Of a stretch of 64,000 bases of DNA, positions 34,949 through 43,934 are shown one piece after another. The DNA is taken from the NCBI GenBank assembly GCA_965242745.1, contig CBDETG010000095.1, positions 68,729 through 132,728 of the forward strand, read 5' to 3'. The translations under genes were made by a program, and so were the position numbers. The notes below the pieces were generated by a model. The model saw nothing but the letters and a program-made list of their open reading frames with translations. It made no database searches and had not been told where the DNA came from. This DNA comes from JABAAI01 sp965242745. Its GTDB lineage: Bacteria > Spirochaetota > Leptospiria > Leptospirales > Leptonemataceae. The first letter of the stretch is position 1. Each line of letters starts with the position of its first letter.

Positions 34949-35569
34949 TTATGGAGACAGATAGGAGCATTCCCAGCCGCCTTTTTTAGAGGCGCGGTAT
35001 GCAAGTCTATCGTGCAGGCGATGCGGCCTGTTTTGCCAAAACTCCATGTACTCTGGAACAAGCAGGCAGCCTCCCCAATGCGGGGGGCGGGGAATGGGCT
35101 TGTCTGCAAACTGTTTTTCTAGGATCGCAAATCGCTCTTCTAAGTCTTTTCTAGAGCTGATCATGCTGCTTTGCTCGGAGGCATGGGCTGCTATCTGACT
35201 GTGGCGCTCGCGGGTGGCGAAATATGCGTCTGAGGCTTGGGGGCTGAGCCGTTTTGTTTTGCCTTCTATGCGCACTTGTCTTTTGCAGGGGGCAGTCCAG
35301 TAAAAAAGCATAGCTGCCTTAGGGCATTGCTCCAGCTCTTGGGCCTTGGGGCTCTTGTAGTTTGTATAAAAGCAAAAGCCATCTTCGCCAAAGCTTTTGA
35401 GCAGGACCACGCGTGATTTAGGCTGCCTTGCAGGCATATCTACAGTAGCTAAGACCATCGCATTTGCCTCCCCGCCCTGAGGCGCAGCTTCTGCAGCTTT
35501 GCTAAACCAATGATGGAAGAGGCTGATGGGATGAGGCGCAGCTTCCAGGCTAGGGACAGGGAATTGCAT
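34949..35569 (-). CDS. pdxH: Pyridoxine/pyridoxamine 5'-phosphate oxidase
   Basis: This is an FMN-dependent cytosolic enzyme that makes pyridoxal 5'-phosphate. Family blocks are present: SRVVLLKSFGEDGFCFYTNYKS, KAAMLFYW, RQVRIEG, and the C-terminal substrate site FWQNRPHRLHDR. The ATG at 35569 gives 206 residues, close to the family length; the longer frame back to 35680 would run into bioD. The start is 5 bases after the bioD stop, so cutA-bioD-pdxH form one transcription unit joining biotin and vitamin B6 metabolism. Confidence 0.93.
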   Translation of the reverse strand: MQFPVPSLEAAPHPISLFHHWFSKAAEAAPQGGEANAMVLATVDMPARQPKSRVVLLKSFGEDGFCFYTNYKSPKAQELEQCPKAAMLFYWTAPCKRQVRIEGKTKRLSPQASDAYFATRERHSQIAAHASEQSSMISSRKDLEERFAILEKQFADKPIPRPPHWGGCLLVPEYMEFWQNRPHRLHDRLAYRASKKGGWECSYLSP

Positions 35570-35573
35570 AGGT

Positions 35574-36257
35574 TTATGGCATAGAAAGAAGAGCGCGGGA
35601 TTTTTTGGCAAGCAGAAGATCCAATGCGGGGCATTTCCGCCAGCGCAGTTTTCTGAAGTCTTTTTCCTGCACGCTGTCAAAGGCCAGCAAAACAGGAATC
35701 TGACTTATCTCTTCTACTGTGCGCCAGTTATCTGTCTTTTGCGTGGGGCCGCAAAAGAGCAGCCCCAGCACAGGGATGGAATGTGACTTGAGCAGCTCTA
35801 TAGTAAGCAGGCTGTGATTGATTGTGCCCAAGGCGTTACGCGCCGCAATCAGTACAGGCAGGCCTGATGCTTTTAGAAAATCGAGCCAGGTATAAGAACG
35901 CGTTAAGGGAACCAGAATGCCGCCAGCCCCCTCTATAAGAAGCGGACCCTTTTTGCTCTGATGATTTTGCAAATCTTCTAATATCTTCTCAGGATCAATA
36001 TGAGTCTTAGCAAGCTCTGCTGCACGATGAGGGCTTAAGGGGGCGGGGAAATAGTAGCTTTCTTCCAAAAAACGCTCTGGAGCTCCTAAGGTATCCTGGC
36101 CGTACATACCGCATAGGCTTTGCACGCGCAAGCGATCATAGTCAAGTCCCGTCTGGACAGGCTTCCAGTAAGACAAGCCCGGATAGCGGAGCATAATGGC
36201 TGCGGCGCTTGTGGTTTTGCCTGCGCCGGTATCTGTACCTGTCAGGAAGACGGACAT
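35574..36257 (-). CDS. bioD: Dethiobiotin synthetase
   Basis: The start at 36257 gives MSVFLTGTDTGAGKT, the canonical N-terminus with P-loop. Other family features are YWKPVQTGL and LIEGAGGILVPL. It carboxylates 7,8-diaminopelargonate to close the ureido ring of biotin, using ATP and CO2. An in-frame extension to 36320 exists but would precede the conserved start by 21 residues and lies wholly within cutA. The gene overlaps cutA by 16 bases. No other biotin gene is nearby. Confidence 0.93.
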   Translation of the reverse strand: MSVFLTGTDTGAGKTTSAAAIMLRYPGLSYWKPVQTGLDYDRLRVQSLCGMYGQDTLGAPERFLEESYYFPAPLSPHRAAELAKTHIDPEKILEDLQNHQSKKGPLLIEGAGGILVPLTRSYTWLDFLKASGLPVLIAARNALGTINHSLLTIELLKSHSIPVLGLLFCGPTQKTDNWRTVEEISQIPVLLAFDSVQEKDFRKLRWRKCPALDLLLAKKSRALLSMP

Positions 36258-36610
36258 TGTTGAAAGACCCACTGCAGGAAGGCGGGATGGGCATCGCAGG
36301 AGGAAAACATAACTATACATGGGCAGTCATAGCTATGGACAGCAAGCACGGCAGACCTGAGCTCTGCAAAGAGTTCCGGCCTGCTTTTTGCAATCACAAT
36401 ACATTCCTGCCGCTCTTGGAGCTCCCCTTCCCATTCATAAACAGAGCGCATTTTTTCTATGATGTTTACGCAGGCGGCCAGCTTTTTCTCAGACACAAGG
36501 ACCTTCGCGATCTTTCTTGCCTGGGCCATATCCTCAGCTGTTATGTACACAAAGGCGATTTTTTGAGAAGACTGCAAAACAAAATGATGCCTGTATGACA
36601 CTGTGCCCAT
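36242..36610 (-). CDS. cutA: CutA family divalent-ion tolerance protein
   Basis: This 122-residue protein matches the small trimeric CutA fold: FVYITAEDMAQARKIAKVLVSEKKLAACVNI-type N-terminal half, the YEWEGELQERQECIVIAKSR beta-hairpin, and a C-terminal HSYDCPCIVMF strand. CutA proteins are tied to metal tolerance in E. coli and may have a broader signalling role. It is the first gene of the cutA-bioD-pdxH unit and overlaps bioD by 16 bases. Confidence 0.9.
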   Translation of the reverse strand: MGTVSYRHHFVLQSSQKIAFVYITAEDMAQARKIAKVLVSEKKLAACVNIIEKMRSVYEWEGELQERQECIVIAKSRPELFAELRSAVLAVHSYDCPCIVMFSSCDAHPAFLQWVFQQCPSS

Positions 36611-36872
36611 ACAAACACGACATTCCTACTCTATTTTGCCTTCCATCCACTGCAAGAACAATTCTCATCAGGTCGTGTGAGCCTAGTGATCCTTCTGATC
36701 CTTCAGGCTGAATTTAACATGTCTATGTTGCTAAGCTATGCCTGCGCATATTGCTGCAAACTAGCGCCGGGAACTGTTTTCGTGATTTGCTTAGAGCGCA
36801 AGCAAGAGCAAAGCATTGTTCTTTTGTCTCACATAAGAGGCAGTCCTTGACGATAGGAATTTCATCTGGAGC

Positions 36873-37709
36873 TTGAAAAAGGCTTTGCAAACTTTCCATT
36901 TATACGTAATTCTTATTTTTACCTGGCTGCTGAGCTCGGCTTGCCAAACATACAGCTTAGACTCTGATGCGCAAGGAGATGGTCCCTGGTCTTTGAAATC
37001 TTTTCCTATCCGGCATGGATGGACCAAGCAGGACATACGGCATCCTTTCATTGTTGCCGCCTTGCCTAAGACAAAGCCAATTCCACAGCGTTATGTACTG
37101 CCTGATCTCCCTGCTCCAGGTCATCAAGGGAATCAGGCAAGCGGCACTGCCTGGGCTGTGGGTTACTTTGGCATGAGTTATTATATACATAAGCATAAGA
37201 AGGCAAATAGCGCTTATCGTTGTTCTCCCGCTTTTTTGTACAACAGCTTAAACAGAGGCAGGGACCAAGGGATTGAGATTGTGGATGCCTTAGTTTTTCT
37301 GAAGGAGCAAGGATGCCCAAGAGAGGAACTTATGCCTTATATCGAGAAAGATCATGCCTACCAGCCCAGCAGCAGAGCAAAAGCAGAGGCTGCCTCCTAT
37401 CGTATTGATGGTTTTGGAAGAGTGGATTACAGCGATATGGATCAAATTCGAGCGCATCTCCTGCAAGGCAGAGTGATTATTGTTACGATGCTGATCAGTG
37501 AGAACTTTGTAACATTGGATAAGGAATTATGGGAGCCCGAAGGCAAGAGGCGTGGGCGTCACACTATGGCTATGGTTGGCTATGATGATAGGAAGCGGCT
37601 CATCTATGTGCTGAATTCTGTAGGTAAGTCATGGGCTAAAGAAGGGGGCGCTGCCATCTCCTATTCTTGGTTTGTACGCCTTTGCAAACAGGCCTATGTC
37701 TTCTGGTAA
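36873..37709 (+). CDS. Papain-fold (C1-like) lipoprotein lacking the catalytic Cys
   Basis: This 278-residue protein starts with TTG and has a lipoprotein signal peptide with Cys 24 (LLSSACQT). The mature part matches bacterial papain-like proteins: HQGNQASGTAWAVGY at the catalytic Cys helix, GRHTMAMVGYDD with His 230, and VLNSVGKSWAKEGG with Asn 248. The position normally occupied by Cys (SCVAWA-type motif) is Gly 91. His and Asn of the triad are kept. It is therefore a probable pseudo-peptidase on the cell surface or in the periplasm. Repeat island C begins about 60 bases after its stop. Confidence 0.82.
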   Translation: MKKALQTFHLYVILIFTWLLSSACQTYSLDSDAQGDGPWSLKSFPIRHGWTKQDIRHPFIVAALPKTKPIPQRYVLPDLPAPGHQGNQASGTAWAVGYFGMSYYIHKHKKANSAYRCSPAFLYNSLNRGRDQGIEIVDALVFLKEQGCPREELMPYIEKDHAYQPSSRAKAEAASYRIDGFGRVDYSDMDQIRAHLLQGRVIIVTMLISENFVTLDKELWEPEGKRRGRHTMAMVGYDDRKRLIYVLNSVGKSWAKEGGAAISYSWFVRLCKQAYVFW

Positions 37710-38100
37710 TAAGAAACTGCGCAGGAATGCAGATAGGCCTTGTCGTGCAAGCTTGTATATATGGCGCACGGCTGCATACAACTGGCGCGGGTTTCTGCTG
37801 ACTGAGGCGGGAGTTGTAATAAGCGGAGTCTGGGCTTTGTTGTGATAAGGAGGCGTTGGTTTTGATGACTGGGGCGGGGATGTAATATGCGGAGTCTGGC
37901 GTTGTTGTAATAATATAGCGTTTGTTTTCATGACGGCGGCTGTGTTGTAATAAATGGCGTTTGAACGCCGCATTATGTCACATTGGGCGCTGGGCCTCTG
38001 CATGCTGTACATACCAGAACAATCCAGTGCAAGGCATAGGCATTGCGTCACGAGCACACGGAGGTGCGAGAGTCTGGCGCTAAGACATGGATGTCGCCCG

Positions 38101-38960
38101 CGCCAGACCAATGCCTATGGCTTGCCGTGGCGTTGTTGTAATAATCAGAGTCTCGGCGCCGCATTATGTCGCGTTGGGCGCAGGGGCTCATGTGCGTTGT
38201 AATGTGGCCTTGGTTTTACTGACAGGCGAGCGGTATTGTAGTAGGCGGCGTTGGGGCGCAACGCGACATAATACAGGTAAAAATAGACAGGGCGTTGTTG
38301 TAATAATCAGAGTCTCGGCGCCGCATTATGTCGCGTTGGGCGCAGGGCCTCGGGTGCTGTACATACCAGAACAATCCAGTGCAAGGCATAGGCATTGCGT
38401 CACGAGCACATGGATGTGCGAGAGTCTGGCGCTAAAGCAGGGCTGACAAAACAGATATGGTTTTTTCTGGAGCTCTACATACTACAACAATCCAGTGCAA
38501 ATCATAGGCATTGCGTCCCGAGCACATGGATGTGCGAGAGTCTGGCGCTAAGGCAGGGAAGCCGTTTGCGCCAGACCAATGCCTATGCCTTGCCGTCAAG
38601 GATGTCGCCGCGCCAGACCAATGCCTATGGCTTGCCGTGGCGTTGTTGTAATAATCAGAGTCTCGGCGCCGCATTATGTCACATTGGGCGCAGGGGCTCA
38701 TGTGCGTTGTAGTAGTAATGTGGCCTTGGTTTTACTGACAGGCGAGCGGTATTGTAGTAGGCGGCGTTGGGGCGCAACGCGACATAATACAGGTAAAAAT
38801 AGACAGGGCGTTGTTGTAATAATCAGAGTCTCGGCGCCGTATTATGTCACATTGGGCGCAGGGCCTCTGCATGCTGTACATACCAGAACAATCCAGTGCA
38901 AATCATAGGCATTGCGTCCCGAGCACAGGATGTGCGAGAGTCTGGCGCTAAGGCAGGGAA
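38101..38960. repeat. Segmental direct duplication (about 340 bp, period about 510 bp)
   Basis: The segments 38101-38443 and 38611-38960 align almost base for base. Both start CGCCAGACCAATGCCTATGG and both run through the GACAGGCGAGCGGTATTGTA core. The second has a 6-base insertion (GTAGTA near 38710) and a few substitutions. The similarity suggests a recent duplication. Confidence 0.9.
38256..38342. repeat. attC-like inverted repeat
   Basis: AACGCGACATAAT (38260-38272) and ATTATGTCGCGTT (38325-38337) are exact complements 52 bases apart. The outer ends read GCGCAAC and GTTGGGC; the second fits the integron core consensus GTTRRRY and the first fits RYYYAAC except at one base. The same structure recurs in the duplicated block near 38.8 kb. 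No integrase or cassette gene is visible. Confidence 0.4.
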
Positions 38961-38995
38961 GCCGTTTGCGCCAGACCAATGCCTATGCCTTGCCG

Positions 38996-39075
38996 TCACC
39001 TTCCAGAAAGGCACAGGTGATGGCGTCGTCCAGCACAAGGTGCGGCGCAAGTTTGTGTATCCGGCTTCTGAATAA
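38996..39075 (+). pseudogene. Orphan 3' end of a GLUG-family lipoprotein gene
   Basis: This 80-bp fragment encodes TFQKGTGDGVVQHKVRRKFVYP... to a TAA stop and matches the last codons of the intact gene at 24.2 kb (one residue change, S to G). After the stop, GTTATTAAGGGGGTGTTGGG matches the 3' flank of the broken copy at 48.0 kb, not the intact one. Upstream it is cut exactly at a palindrome repeat ending TTGCCGTCA. The piece is a remnant of a third gene copy. Confidence 0.85.
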
Positions 39076-39158
39076 GTTATTAAGGGGGTGTTGGGGAGTC
39101 TGTTGAACAACCTCCAAAAGTAGTTGCCATATAGGGTAAATTATTTTATGTCACTTGT

Positions 39159-40410
39159 ATGGCAAAGTATAAACACGCTGATGTAGATCAGTATCAAATG
39201 ATAAGTTTAAATTTGGGAGAACTCTTTGAGGAGGGTCACCCAACACGTCGTTTGTTAGAGATCATCGATAAGCTTGACTTAAGCATTTTCGATAAGAATT
39301 ATACAAACGATAATGGCAAAGGAGGCCGTCTGCGCCTTTCCCGTGAATCGTCTTTTGGCAATTCTTTTCTACTCGCTATTACACGGCAATATTTCCATGC
39401 GTAATTTGGAGCGTGATCTTCCCTGTCGTGCCGACTTGCTGTTTTTATCAGGCGGGTTGCGTATTGATCATTCGAGCATCAGCGTTTTTCGCAAGCGTCA
39501 TAGTCATGCCATAGAGGAGCTTTTTAGTCAAACAGTATTTTTAGGGAGTGAAGCGGGCCTGATAGATTTTGATACGGTCTGCATAGACAGCACAAAGATC
39601 AAAGCAAACGCCAATCGTAATGACATAGGCACGCGTGAAGAATTGCAAAGACGCTACAAATATATTCAGGAAAGTTGTAAGAAACGATATGCGCAATGGG
39701 AGCGTTCTGAAGATGCTGAGGAGAAAGAGTCATTGCAAAAGAAGCTTTCGCGTCTACACAAACAAGAGAAGCGCATTGAGCGGGGACTTGAGTTTTTAGA
39801 GGAGCACAAAGAAGCTAAACGGGTTCATTTGACGGATAGAGATGCGGATTGGCATAAAAACAGCAGCAAGGGTTTCCTAGTCGGCTACAATGCGCATATT
39901 GCCGTAGATGCGAAGAGCAATATGATCGTGCATCATAAAGTGGCAAGAGAACAGTCAGACGCAAAGCATACTGTTGCTTTAGTAAAACAGAGTGAGGAGC
40001 TCAAGGAGAAGGTAAAACCTGCTCGTCAAGAGCCAAGCAAATATGTTTTAGATGCTGGTTACTCCAATGAGGCAAATTTAGAAAAATTACAAGACAAGGA
40101 CCTATATATGCCTGATCAAGACTACGCCAATAAACTTGGAAATAAAGTAAAGCCTGAGGAGCGCAAAGAGCGTAAAAGAAATGACTATGCTGATCTTACA
40201 TTTAGATACAAGGAAGCAGATAACACTTATGTTTGCCCAGAAAATCAGACCTTATATTTTGCGCGTAAAAAGAAACTAGGGGGTGTCTTATACAAAACAT
40301 ATAAAGCCAAACGAAGCGCCTGCGCATCTTGCGCATCCAAAGTTGGCTGCATAGGCCATCAATATCAAAAAGAAATATGGCTGCAAGATCATCAAACTTT
40401 TCAAGCTTAG
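39159..40410 (+). pseudogene. IS1182-type transposase, frameshifted and 3'-truncated
   Basis: The N-terminal part (39159 to about 39335) and the rest (about 39335-40410) lie in frames differing by one base. The break is near 39330-39345, where the sequence should read through FPVNRLLAILFYSLLHG. Visible are the N-terminal DUF772-like region, the first catalytic Asp in FDTVCIDSTKIKANA, the second in KYVLDAGYSNEANLE, and a Cys cluster (CASCASKVGC). The C-terminal Glu motif is lost where the frame runs into an oppositely oriented IS481-type transposase near 40390-40410. Confidence 0.85.
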
Positions 40411-41241
40411 CCTCTTGCTTCATAGTTCTGTGAAAGCGTTCAATCTTGCCATTGTGCTGTGGCGTGCGCGGACGGATAAGATGATGCCTGACACCAAGAG
40501 ATTGCAATGTAGTTTCAAACAATCCAGCCCTGCTTTGCTTTTGCCTTTTTGCATTCAACTCTGAAGTATAACGATTGGTAAACTCAACGCCATTATCTGT
40601 TTGGATCAATTTAGGCTTCCCATATCGATTTACATATTCGTGCAAAGCTTGCGTTGCTTCATAAGCAGACTTTTCTTCACAAACACGGACAAAAACACTT
40701 CTACTACAATCATCAATAAAAGTCACAGCATAGACTTTATTGCCGTTGTTGTTTAGGACGTATCAGCCTGCACTCTATCATGCTTATGAGAGGCGCTATA
40801 ACGCTTATTGTGCGGATTCTCCTTTTTACGCTTATATGTATTGCTTAGATTGTTGCGGCGCAGAATCTTATCTACAGTGGAAGGCGCAATATACTTTCCT
40901 GTTTGCCTGCGATACAGAGCAGCGATGATCGCTCCACCATTCTGCTTGTCTTTGCGTATTTCTAAAATCTTACTTTCTACTTCGCAAGAAGTTTTGTTTG
41001 GCGAGTTATGCGGCCGTCTACTTTTACCTTTTAGAGCATGAAGACAATATCCATGTTCACGCAGGACTTTTATATGATTGTAAAAGGTTCTGCCTTTTAT
41101 GCCAGCTTGATCGCAGCCTAATGAAATGTTTTTACTTTCTAATACGCGGATCAGCAAGCGTGCTTTTGAGCGCACTATATGCTCTTTTACTCCTAATAGA
41201 TTTTGTTTTATTTTTTGCAAGTCATGTTCATAATTGGACAT
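40385..41241 (-). pseudogene. IS481/IS3-like DDE transposase, frameshifted and truncated
   Basis: The leftward reading begins at 41241 with a helix-turn-helix region (GCDQAGIKGRTFYNH) and reaches RVQADTS at 40753. The frame shifts near 40757, and the integrase core continues: first Asp in VTFIDDCSR, second in LIQTDNGVEF, and Glu in NGKIERFHR. The conserved sequence stops near 40390, where the other transposase begins. All three catalytic residues survive, but the frameshift and missing C-terminus argue against activity. Confidence 0.8.
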
Positions 41242-41367
41242 AGGTCCCTCCTGTGCTTGTTTGTTCTTTCAAGCCCAGTAAAATGTGAAATATGTTCGTA
41301 GGTTGTATACCATAGCTGGTAAAATCACTTGACGTACTCTAGCCCTCCAGTTTTTTAGGAGACGTAG

Positions 41368-42084
41368 ATGATGCTTAGGTTTTGCACAGCTGGCTCCTCT
41401 TTTTGCCAATATATTCCCCTTTGCCTGCTCCTTGCTTTTGCAACAGGATGCGATCAAAAAAAAGATGCCTACGTGCGCTTAGGCGTCCAGCTTTGGGACA
41501 GCGTAGAGAAAAAGAAGCGGCTTGCAAGCTTGGGAAAGGGTGAAAAAGTACAAATTCTGCAAGAAGAGGGATCTACATTCGTCAAACTACGGCTTTCTGA
41601 TGGCCAAGAAGGTTACATAGAAAAAAAATATCTTGCCCAAAAGGCTTTTGTGCTGAACTCTTCTGATGTAGTGCTCAAGAGGCGTCCAGATCATACGGCG
41701 CCCAATAGCAGGACAGCTGATCATATTTCTATGGCTTCTCTTGTTTTTGTCATACAAAGCAAAAAAAACAGCCAGGATGAGACTTGGTGGGAGGTCAAGG
41801 GCGGCTATCCCCAAGCTTATTTTTATGGATGGCTGCCTGCTACTACAGCTGTACGTAAAGATGCAAAAAGCCTTCGGCTTGCTGTGGACTTGGAAGATGC
41901 AATACGTAAAAAGAATATCACAAAACTGGAAGATTTAAGCAAAGAGGAAGCGCCTATAGGAGAGAAGGCTGCTAGTTACCTGATGCAATTACAGGAGAGG
42001 CTTGTCGTACCAAAAAAAGAAGAGGGGGCTAAGGCAAGTGATAACGAAGACAACAGAAAGCTCCCTTCCATAAAAAAGGAATGA
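41368..42084 (+). CDS. Lipoprotein with bacterial SH3-like domains
   Basis: This 238-residue protein has a lipoprotein signal with lipobox LLAFATGC (Cys near residue 28). Two SH3-like repeats follow: VRLGVQLWDSVEKKKRLASLGKGEKVQIL...GQEGYIEKKYL, then SDVVLKRRPD...WWEVKGGYPQAYFYGWLPA. The C-terminal 50 residues are highly charged. Such domains bind peptides or cell-wall ligands; a periplasmic or surface location is inferred. It reads away from the IS481 relic and is not part of an obvious operon. Confidence 0.78.
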   Translation: MMLRFCTAGSSFCQYIPLCLLLAFATGCDQKKDAYVRLGVQLWDSVEKKKRLASLGKGEKVQILQEEGSTFVKLRLSDGQEGYIEKKYLAQKAFVLNSSDVVLKRRPDHTAPNSRTADHISMASLVFVIQSKKNSQDETWWEVKGGYPQAYFYGWLPATTAVRKDAKSLRLAVDLEDAIRKKNITKLEDLSKEEAPIGEKAASYLMQLQERLVVPKKEEGAKASDNEDNRKLPSIKKE

Positions 42085-42262
42085 TGAGCAAGCTGATCTT
42101 AGGCTTCCATTATAGATATTTGCTTGCAATATAGTTGGGCTCATATAGTTGCTAAGTTGGGGCTTGTTTTGTACGCATTGCTTTTATGGCTTTAGTCTGT
42201 ACAAACTAAAAATTGCTTCTTAATTTAAGGCCTGCTTGAGAAAGTGGCTCTAAGATCACCAT

Positions 42263-42844
42263 ATGAATCCAGAATCCAAGGAAAATCTACTGGAAGTAAG
42301 CATCTCGGACGTATCCATTACAAATGTCGGCTTTGCAATTTTTCTCAAGCCAGTTGCTTCTTCATCCAATAGAGTCGTGCCGATTTTCATTGGCCCTCTG
42401 GAAACTTACTCCATTTCCAGCGCTCTGGATGGCATTGCGCCCCCTCGTCCCAACACGCACGACTTAATGCTCAATATACTGCAGGAAATGGATGCGCAAG
42501 CTACGCATATTGTGATCAATGATATCATCGGCAGTATTTTCTATGCACGTATCGTCGTGCAGACACAGGGCGGCATAGTAGAATTGGACGCACGCCCCTC
42601 AGACTCCGTTGCCATAGCTATACGCAGCAAATGCCCCATGTACATGCATAAAAAAGTATATGAGGAAGCGTCTGTAACAATCACTATGGAAACAAAAGAG
42701 AAAACAGAGAAGCTGCAGGAAGAAGAGCCCCAAAGTGAGCTGGAGAGACTAAAGAAATCCTTGGATACGGCTGTAGAAGCCGAAAATTTTGAAGAAGCAG
42801 CTATGATTAGAGACAAAATCAAGCAGCTCATGCAGGAAAACTAG
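42263..42844 (+). CDS. Bifunctional nuclease-family (DUF151) protein with C-terminal UVR motif
   Basis: This 193-residue protein has the BFN/DUF151 domain in its first 130 residues (VVPIFIGPLETYSISSALDG, RPNTHDLMLNIL, DARPSDSVAIAIRSKCP). A UvrB/UvrC motif follows near the C-terminus (ERLKKSLDTAVEAENFEEAA, then MIRDKIKQL). The DUF151-UVR fusion is common in several bacterial phyla. The DUF151 domain is named after a plant nuclease; its enzymatic role in bacteria is uncertain. It is a single cytosolic gene. Confidence 0.88.
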   Translation: MNPESKENLLEVSISDVSITNVGFAIFLKPVASSSNRVVPIFIGPLETYSISSALDGIAPPRPNTHDLMLNILQEMDAQATHIVINDIIGSIFYARIVVQTQGGIVELDARPSDSVAIAIRSKCPMYMHKKVYEEASVTITMETKEKTEKLQEEEPQSELERLKKSLDTAVEAENFEEAAMIRDKIKQLMQEN

Positions 42845-42911
42845 AGACAAAATTACCAAAAGCCGGCTTGCTCCATTGCTAAGCTGCTGTTTCCATTTTT
42901 AGTATGCGCCC

Positions 42912-43055
42912 ATGTCAGATCAGAAATTGGGCGGCTTCGATGACATGATTGCAATGAGGCCGGAGCAGCTTCGGCCCGCATATGAGCGCAGCAAAGTCGG
43001 GAATGCCTTATGCTGCGATTTCTTCCTGAACCGGACTCGCCCCCTTTTTTCTTAA
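42912..43055 (+). CDS. Possible small protein of 47 residues
   Basis: An ATG opens MSDQKLGGFDDMIAMRPEQL and reaches a TAA at 43053-43055. The residue mix is protein-like, with alternating acidic and hydrophobic positions and two adjacent Cys near the C-terminus. There is no clear ribosome-binding site and I recognise no family. A further open frame starts with GTG four bases later (43059) but runs antisense into the next gene. The call is tentative. Confidence 0.3.
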   Translation: MSDQKLGGFDDMIAMRPEQLRPAYERSKVGNALCCDFFLNRTRPLFS

Positions 43056-43128
43056 AGAGTGCTGCCTATCGACATGAAGCTGCCCTGTGATTGCCTTTCG
43101 AACAAGCTAAAAACTACTGACCGTCCGT

Positions 43129-43809
43129 CTAAGGACAAAATACATGAAAACAAAAAAGAGGGAAAGCCAGCTTTTGCCCCAAGTTGGCGTGCTTTGGGGG
43201 ATTCTCAGGAATGGCGCTGCTATGCTCCTCCCCAGACTTATGATGCGATAAAAAAAGACACTCTTCCAAATAAAGCAGCTGGAAAGAAAAACTTATCAAG
43301 ACCAAAAGAAGCAAAGTAAGAAAAGCAATGTAGAAGGGAGCAAGGAGCTTCAGGTAAAAATGCGCATAGAGCCACAAAGCAAAAAAACAACTAAGCCACA
43401 GTGAAGCTGTCCCGCCGCACCAAAAAGCGCTGAGCAAAAGGAGGAGGAGCAAAAAGTTTGCCGCAAGAAACTCTAGGCTAAGATCAATTTCCCTTTGTCT
43501 TAATCTCTTCTGAATCACTTTACTGCCATAGTAAAGGGCTAGAACATTCACTGCTGCAGGCAAAAGAAGTAAGGCAAGAGCTCTATGCCAAGGCAGCCCC
43601 TGTAGAGAATAAGCATAGAAACAAAGCAGCGGAATAAAAAGGCATAAGACAATATGTTTGAGAAAGCCTTCAAAAATGAGCCTAGGTATCTCTTTCTTGC
43701 CGAGTATCATAGAGCTAGTATCGGCCCAGTTCAAGAGCTTTACAGCACGGGCCTGCCTATGGCTGACTTGGCGCCCGCTTAAATCTTGAGCGCTTAGCGT
43801 AGAGCGCAA
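43129..43809 (-). CDS. Integral membrane protein, unknown function
   Basis: This leftward 226-residue frame has about four long hydrophobic segments (near residues 50-68, 75-95, 112-135 and 138-175), separated by short basic loops such as KVIQKRLRQREID. The last 45 residues are hydrophilic. The pattern is strong evidence for a membrane protein over the opposite-strand frame at 43059-43319. I do not recognise a family. A second ATG (MILGKKEIPRL, about residue 35) could be the true start. Confidence 0.6.
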   Translation of the reverse strand: MRSTLSAQDLSGRQVSHRQARAVKLLNWADTSSMILGKKEIPRLIFEGFLKHIVLCLFIPLLCFYAYSLQGLPWHRALALLLLPAAVNVLALYYGSKVIQKRLRQREIDLSLEFLAANFLLLLLLLSAFWCGGTASLWLSCFFALWLYAHFYLKLLAPFYIAFLTLLLLVLISFSFQLLYLEECLFLSHHKSGEEHSSAIPENPPKHANLGQKLAFPLFCFHVFCP

Positions 43810-43934
43810 GAGTCCATTTGCGCTGAAGCCCTAAGTCTTAGGCTTAGCAGAGTCCGCCTGTATATGTAAGTCTTGCAAAAAAAGTTCTATGCTAGTTTGG
43901 GCCTCATAAAAGCATAAGCCTGCCTGAATGCAAG

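Larger units (their letters stand above)
37770..38998. repeat. Repeat island C: about 1.2 kb of both repeat families
   Basis: The left part (37770-37970) is a degenerate array of GTTGTAATAA, GCGGAGTCTGG and TTTTGATGAC units. The rest alternates palindrome halves (GCAAGGCATAGGCATTG, CAATGCCTATGGCTTGC) with a second class containing GTTGTTGTAATAATCAGAG and ATTATGTCGCGTTGGGCGC. A block of about 340 bp is duplicated at 38101 and 38611. No ORF of coding character is present; overlapping open frames only translate repeats. Confidence 0.9.

Noticed and set aside
37954..38908. Open frames of 80-120 codons across island C and similar ones in islands A, D and E
   Set aside because: They translate the repeat units themselves (for example recurring RARPMPMACRG blocks), change with unit order, and lack ribosome-binding sites.
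38101..38960. A functional integron cassette array
   Set aside because: The attC-like hairpins are noted, but no cassette ORF lies between them and no integrase gene is in the window, so it is not listed as an integron.
43059..43319. An 86-codon plus-strand frame starting with GTG
   Set aside because: Its second half is antisense to the membrane protein at 43129-43809, whose hydrophobic pattern is far more convincing.
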